From Loxodes magnus (lineage: Eukaryota > Ciliophora > Karyorelictea > Loxodida > Loxodidae): a stretch of 64,000 nucleotides of DNA. The stretch covers positions 1 to 64,000 of the forward strand of contig CAMPDV010001943.1 in NCBI GenBank assembly GCA_946699065.1. Reading direction: 5' to 3'. The notes under the pieces are model-generated. The model was given only the letters and a program-made list of their open reading frames with translations, had not been told where the DNA came from and did no database searches. This document shows positions 60,895 through 64,000 of the stretch, piece after piece; the first letter of the stretch is position 1; every line of letters starts with the position of its first letter. The translations under genes and the position numbers were made by a program.

Positions 60895-63140
60895 AAGTTT
60901 TTGGCATCTTTAACTGTAAGAATTGCTTGCTTCAATTATAGATATTAGTAAATATTTTTAATGTTTCAAATATATTATAGTTCTCATTTTCAATTAATTT
61001 TTATATAGTCTCATTTTTACTTTTTTCTTCTAAGCTTGATCTATTCACAATAATTTAAGTCTTCTTTAATCTAACTTTTATGAAATATTTTTATTTATAA
61101 ACTTAAATATCCAAAATAAGACTTTGAAAATGAGTTTATAAGTCCTTAATCATATAATTTAGATTTTAAAATGATAATTTCACTCTTTTATTATAGTCAC
61201 TCGCTTAGATTAGAATAATATGTACATTAAAAAATGTACTCGAATATATCATACTCTCCACATATGCATTTGAGTTATTAGCAGGATAACGACGATCTTA
61301 AAACTTTTTTCGAAAAATATAGAATTTGCTTTTAAGTTTATATATACTGATAATTTCTTGTCTAAATTATTTATTCAACTTCGTATAAGTTATTTGTAGA
61401 AATTACTAAAGATTACCTAACTGCTCAGTATATATATTAGCTGTTTTCTTTCTCTTAAACCTTTTAATAGCTGTAATTATAGAAATAGCTTCGTATTTTG
61501 TCTCTTATACAATTGGTAAATTTTTAAACTGTTGATAATCTAGGAATTATACAGGTTGACGCTAAAAACGTCTGATAATTGTTAAACTTGACCAATATTG
61601 AAAACCTTTGTTTCAGTTAATAATGAAAAGAGAGTCTAATATCGATCTTGGAAAATAAATACTCTTTTTAATAAACTTTATAATAGAATTTAAAAACTTT
61701 ATTGCCATATTAAGCTTGAAAAGTATTAAAATGTTAATAAGTCATATTCTTATATCCCATTAGTTAAAAAAATTTATTTACAGTTATATACTTGAGCGCG
61801 ACTTATCTGCAAAGGAGATTAAAACTCTTCTTTTGATGTAAAATTACACCTAATTATATTACTTAATCTTTTAAAACAATTAGTTAACTTTCTAAGCATA
61901 AATTTAAGTTTTCTTATTCCTAATGTCTCTTTAGAAATTACTTGCAATTGTATTTGATAAATTGATCTTTAAGTTAGTTTATGCATAAATATATATCTAT
62001 TATGTAAATAATATACACTAATTATCAAATTTAGCCACTTTTAAATTTAACTAGAAGCTTGCTTATAAATAGTGAAACTAAACTAAATGAAAAATAGTGA
62101 AAGCTTATAATTTTGATTTATTATTACTCTTAGGTTAAATATAGAATATGGAGCACTAAAAAGACACCTATTTGAGATTTAAATTGGAGAGGAAGAATTA
62201 ATGAATATCTAAATATTTAGAATGATTTCAATGCGCTTAATTTTATTGCTAGAAAACTATGTTTTTAGAATATTTAAAGAAGTAAAATTACTGCTAAATA
62301 AGTCTTCATATAATTATGAAGTTTAGTATTTTTCCTAAATAAATCAATAAAAAATAGAATTTGCTAACTCATATCTATTATTCTCTGCTTTGTAGGATTA
62401 TAGTAATATGTATACATTTTATACTTTCCATTAGATCGAAAATTTTTTTGATAGTTAAAAGTAAAATATTAATGTTTAAACTCATTAACTTTTAAATGAA
62501 AAATTATACTGAAATTTAATGAAATTTAGTTAAAATTCATAAATTATAGTAAAAAATTAATAAAAATACAATAAAGTATTAGATTTTTTGTTGACGCTAA
62601 TATTAATATTTTTGCTTGCAAATAAAAATAATAATTTCGCCACAAGTATTTTCATCAACATATAAATAGACAAATAATTTATTTTATTATTATTCTTCAA
62701 TAGAAAGTCTGTAGTTTTTAAATGTAAATTTACAGCTAATTAAAAGGTTTTTCTTATATAGTAAAAAATCTTAATCAGATAAAAGCCTTAGAGTTTCATA
62801 TCATTATTTTTAAAGCAAAGTTTTAAATTATATTAATTGCTTTATTTTTATAGAAAAAAAGACTAGATTCTAATAATTTAATAGATATAAAATAAAAATA
62901 TACTAAAGTTTATAGTCTTTAGATATATTATTAAGTACTCATTAAATTTTTTGTTTCATTTTGTTTATATTAATGAAATAAATAAAGAAGATTTTTCGTA
63001 AACTTAAAATAAATTTAAAAGAATTAAGATTGCGATAGTTAGAAATTTAAGAACTTTAATTAAGACAAAAATTTTTGTATATATAATTATTTAAAGTGGG
63101 TCTACCATTATTAGGTTAACCATTGTTTAAATGTTTAATA
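60895..63140. other. AT-rich region, no gene seen
   Basis: About 2.2 kb with no recognisable gene, RNA or repeat shared with the rest of the window. Confidence 0.5.
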
Positions 63141-63144
63141 CTGA

Positions 63145-63425
63145 TAAATAAATAGATCTTGAAAATGGAGTCATGGCAGGTTATATCTCTTGAAACTACC
63201 AAGGCAGTATTCACATGTCACCCCAAGTCATACTTCAGGTCGCCACAGCCGAAGATCTTTCCGTTCAAAAGTTCCGAGGATAACCAAAGCAGTGGAAGAC
63301 ATATTCGATCACAGGTACTTAATTCCCCAACCTCTGATGAAGCTATCCTTTTCTTCATCCTTCGATTATGGCTTTAGTTCCTTCGTAGGCTCCACTCCAC
63401 AAAAGCAAGCTAAAATTTGGGAACT
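63145..63425 (+). mobile_element. Dimeric GC-richer repeat, copy 2
   Basis: It matches 38.40-38.70 kb: 'gtcatggcagg', 'accaaagcagtggaagacat', and then 'cacaggtacttaa' and 'cctctgatgaagct'. The region is much richer in GC than its surroundings and has no S1 hairpin beside it, so the dimeric body can exist without that end or has lost it. Open frames here are a product of the local base composition, not evidence of a gene. It is probably a SINE body. Confidence 0.5.
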
Positions 63426-63429
63426 TTCA

Positions 63430-64000
63430 TCTTAAAAATTAATATAATAATAATTGTTGCCAGTTTAAAAGCATTAATTAATAAATTCTATATCTAATGA
63501 AGTAAATGATTACTCTTCTTAGGCTATATATTTAATTAGTTGCATTAGATCAAAATAAAATATAAAAAGCTATAAGGTTTATTATCTTAAAAATTTAAAT
63601 TTAGTTAAGTATTTTTATTTAAATTTTAGGTATAAAAATAAATTATATCCGTGAGTTTAAATCAATATTACTATATTATACTTCCAATCTGCGAAAATAA
63701 TTTGATTATTAATAATTTATATCTATCTGAAGGGAAACTCTTAACTAAGTAAACTTATTTCAAAATCATGCGCTTGAAAAATATTAATTCAAAAAGTGAG
63801 AAATTTAAGTCATAAATTTCCTTTTTTCTTAAAAAAATTACTATTCAAATACCATTTAAATAGGAAAAAGAATATTTTAAATAAATAATGATAAAAACTT
63901 ATAATTTCATAAGCATCTTAGCCTTAATTATTTGAATTTATTTAGTAATTTTCATATATCAATAGATTTTTTATTATTAAAAGAGATTAAAATATATAAA
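63430..64000. other. AT-rich region to window end, no gene seen
   Basis: Nothing recognisable in the last 570 bases. Confidence 0.45.

Noticed and set aside
63325-63345. Resemblance of 'ccccaacctctgatg' to the Tetrahymena chromosome breakage sequence
   Set aside because: Only the AACCTCT core matches; the rest of the 15-base signal is absent, and the string belongs to a repeated element.
63159-63435. Two overlapping open frames in the GC-richer patch
   Set aside because: The patch is a dispersed dimeric repeat also found at 38.4 kb, where the frames are not kept.
1-64000. LTR retroelements, Polinton-like elements or viral insertions
   Set aside because: I saw no long terminal repeats, integrase, capsid, packaging ATPase or family B polymerase motifs. 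The zinc knuckles belong to short elements without LTRs.
1-64000. tRNA, rRNA genes or CRISPR arrays
   Set aside because: No cloverleaf with fitting promoter boxes, no rRNA-like GC-rich block and no regularly spaced direct repeats were found by eye.

Overview
The window comes from a ciliate nuclear genome. It is about four-fifths A+T by eye. Coding stretches appear only when TAA and TAG are read as Gln: a WD40 tract, hybrid histidine kinases and zinc-knuckle proteins all do this. In the kinases and the zinc-knuckle elements, in-frame TGA also alternates with TGG at the same aligned positions, so UGA probably reads as Trp here as well. Such codes, with all three stops reassigned, are known from Condylostoma and karyorelictean ciliates. 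The rival reading is a UGA-stop ciliate carrying many decayed germline copies. I cannot name the species.

Layout. The main feature is a family of membrane hybrid histidine kinases in five copies: A (6724-9165, +), E (12.7-14.5 kb, -, decayed), B (27077-29518, +), C (about 37.96-40.88 kb, +, broken by a SINE) and D (50990-53419, -). Copies A, B and D sit in long repeat units that also share kilobases of flank (1 to about 10.43 kb; about 23.1-30.9 kb; about 50.1-58.86 kb). A, B and D keep exactly the same codon spacing over about 2.4 kb, although their flanks are full of indels.

Between the units lie scattered elements and gene pieces. There are about seven short retroelement-like copies with one ORF, a coiled coil plus a CCHC zinc knuckle, at 19.3, 20.3, 33.1, 36.5, 44.2, 45.6 and 59.5 kb. 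A SINE family shares a terminal hairpin (11.2, 38.2 and 42.5 kb), and a dimeric repeat occurs at 38.4 and 63.1 kb. A broken WD40 gene (18.2 kb), a type II membrane GT13-like glycosyltransferase (46.8-48.8 kb), a possible ABC transporter scrap (60.8 kb) and several unrecognised ORFs complete the gene content. The rest is AT-rich DNA in which I see no gene.

How the parts relate. The kinases are predicted to pass phosphate from the H-box His to the receiver Asp in the same chain. There is no operon logic. The window reads as repeat-rich ciliate DNA in which a signalling gene has been amplified by large segmental duplication and then seeded with retroelements.
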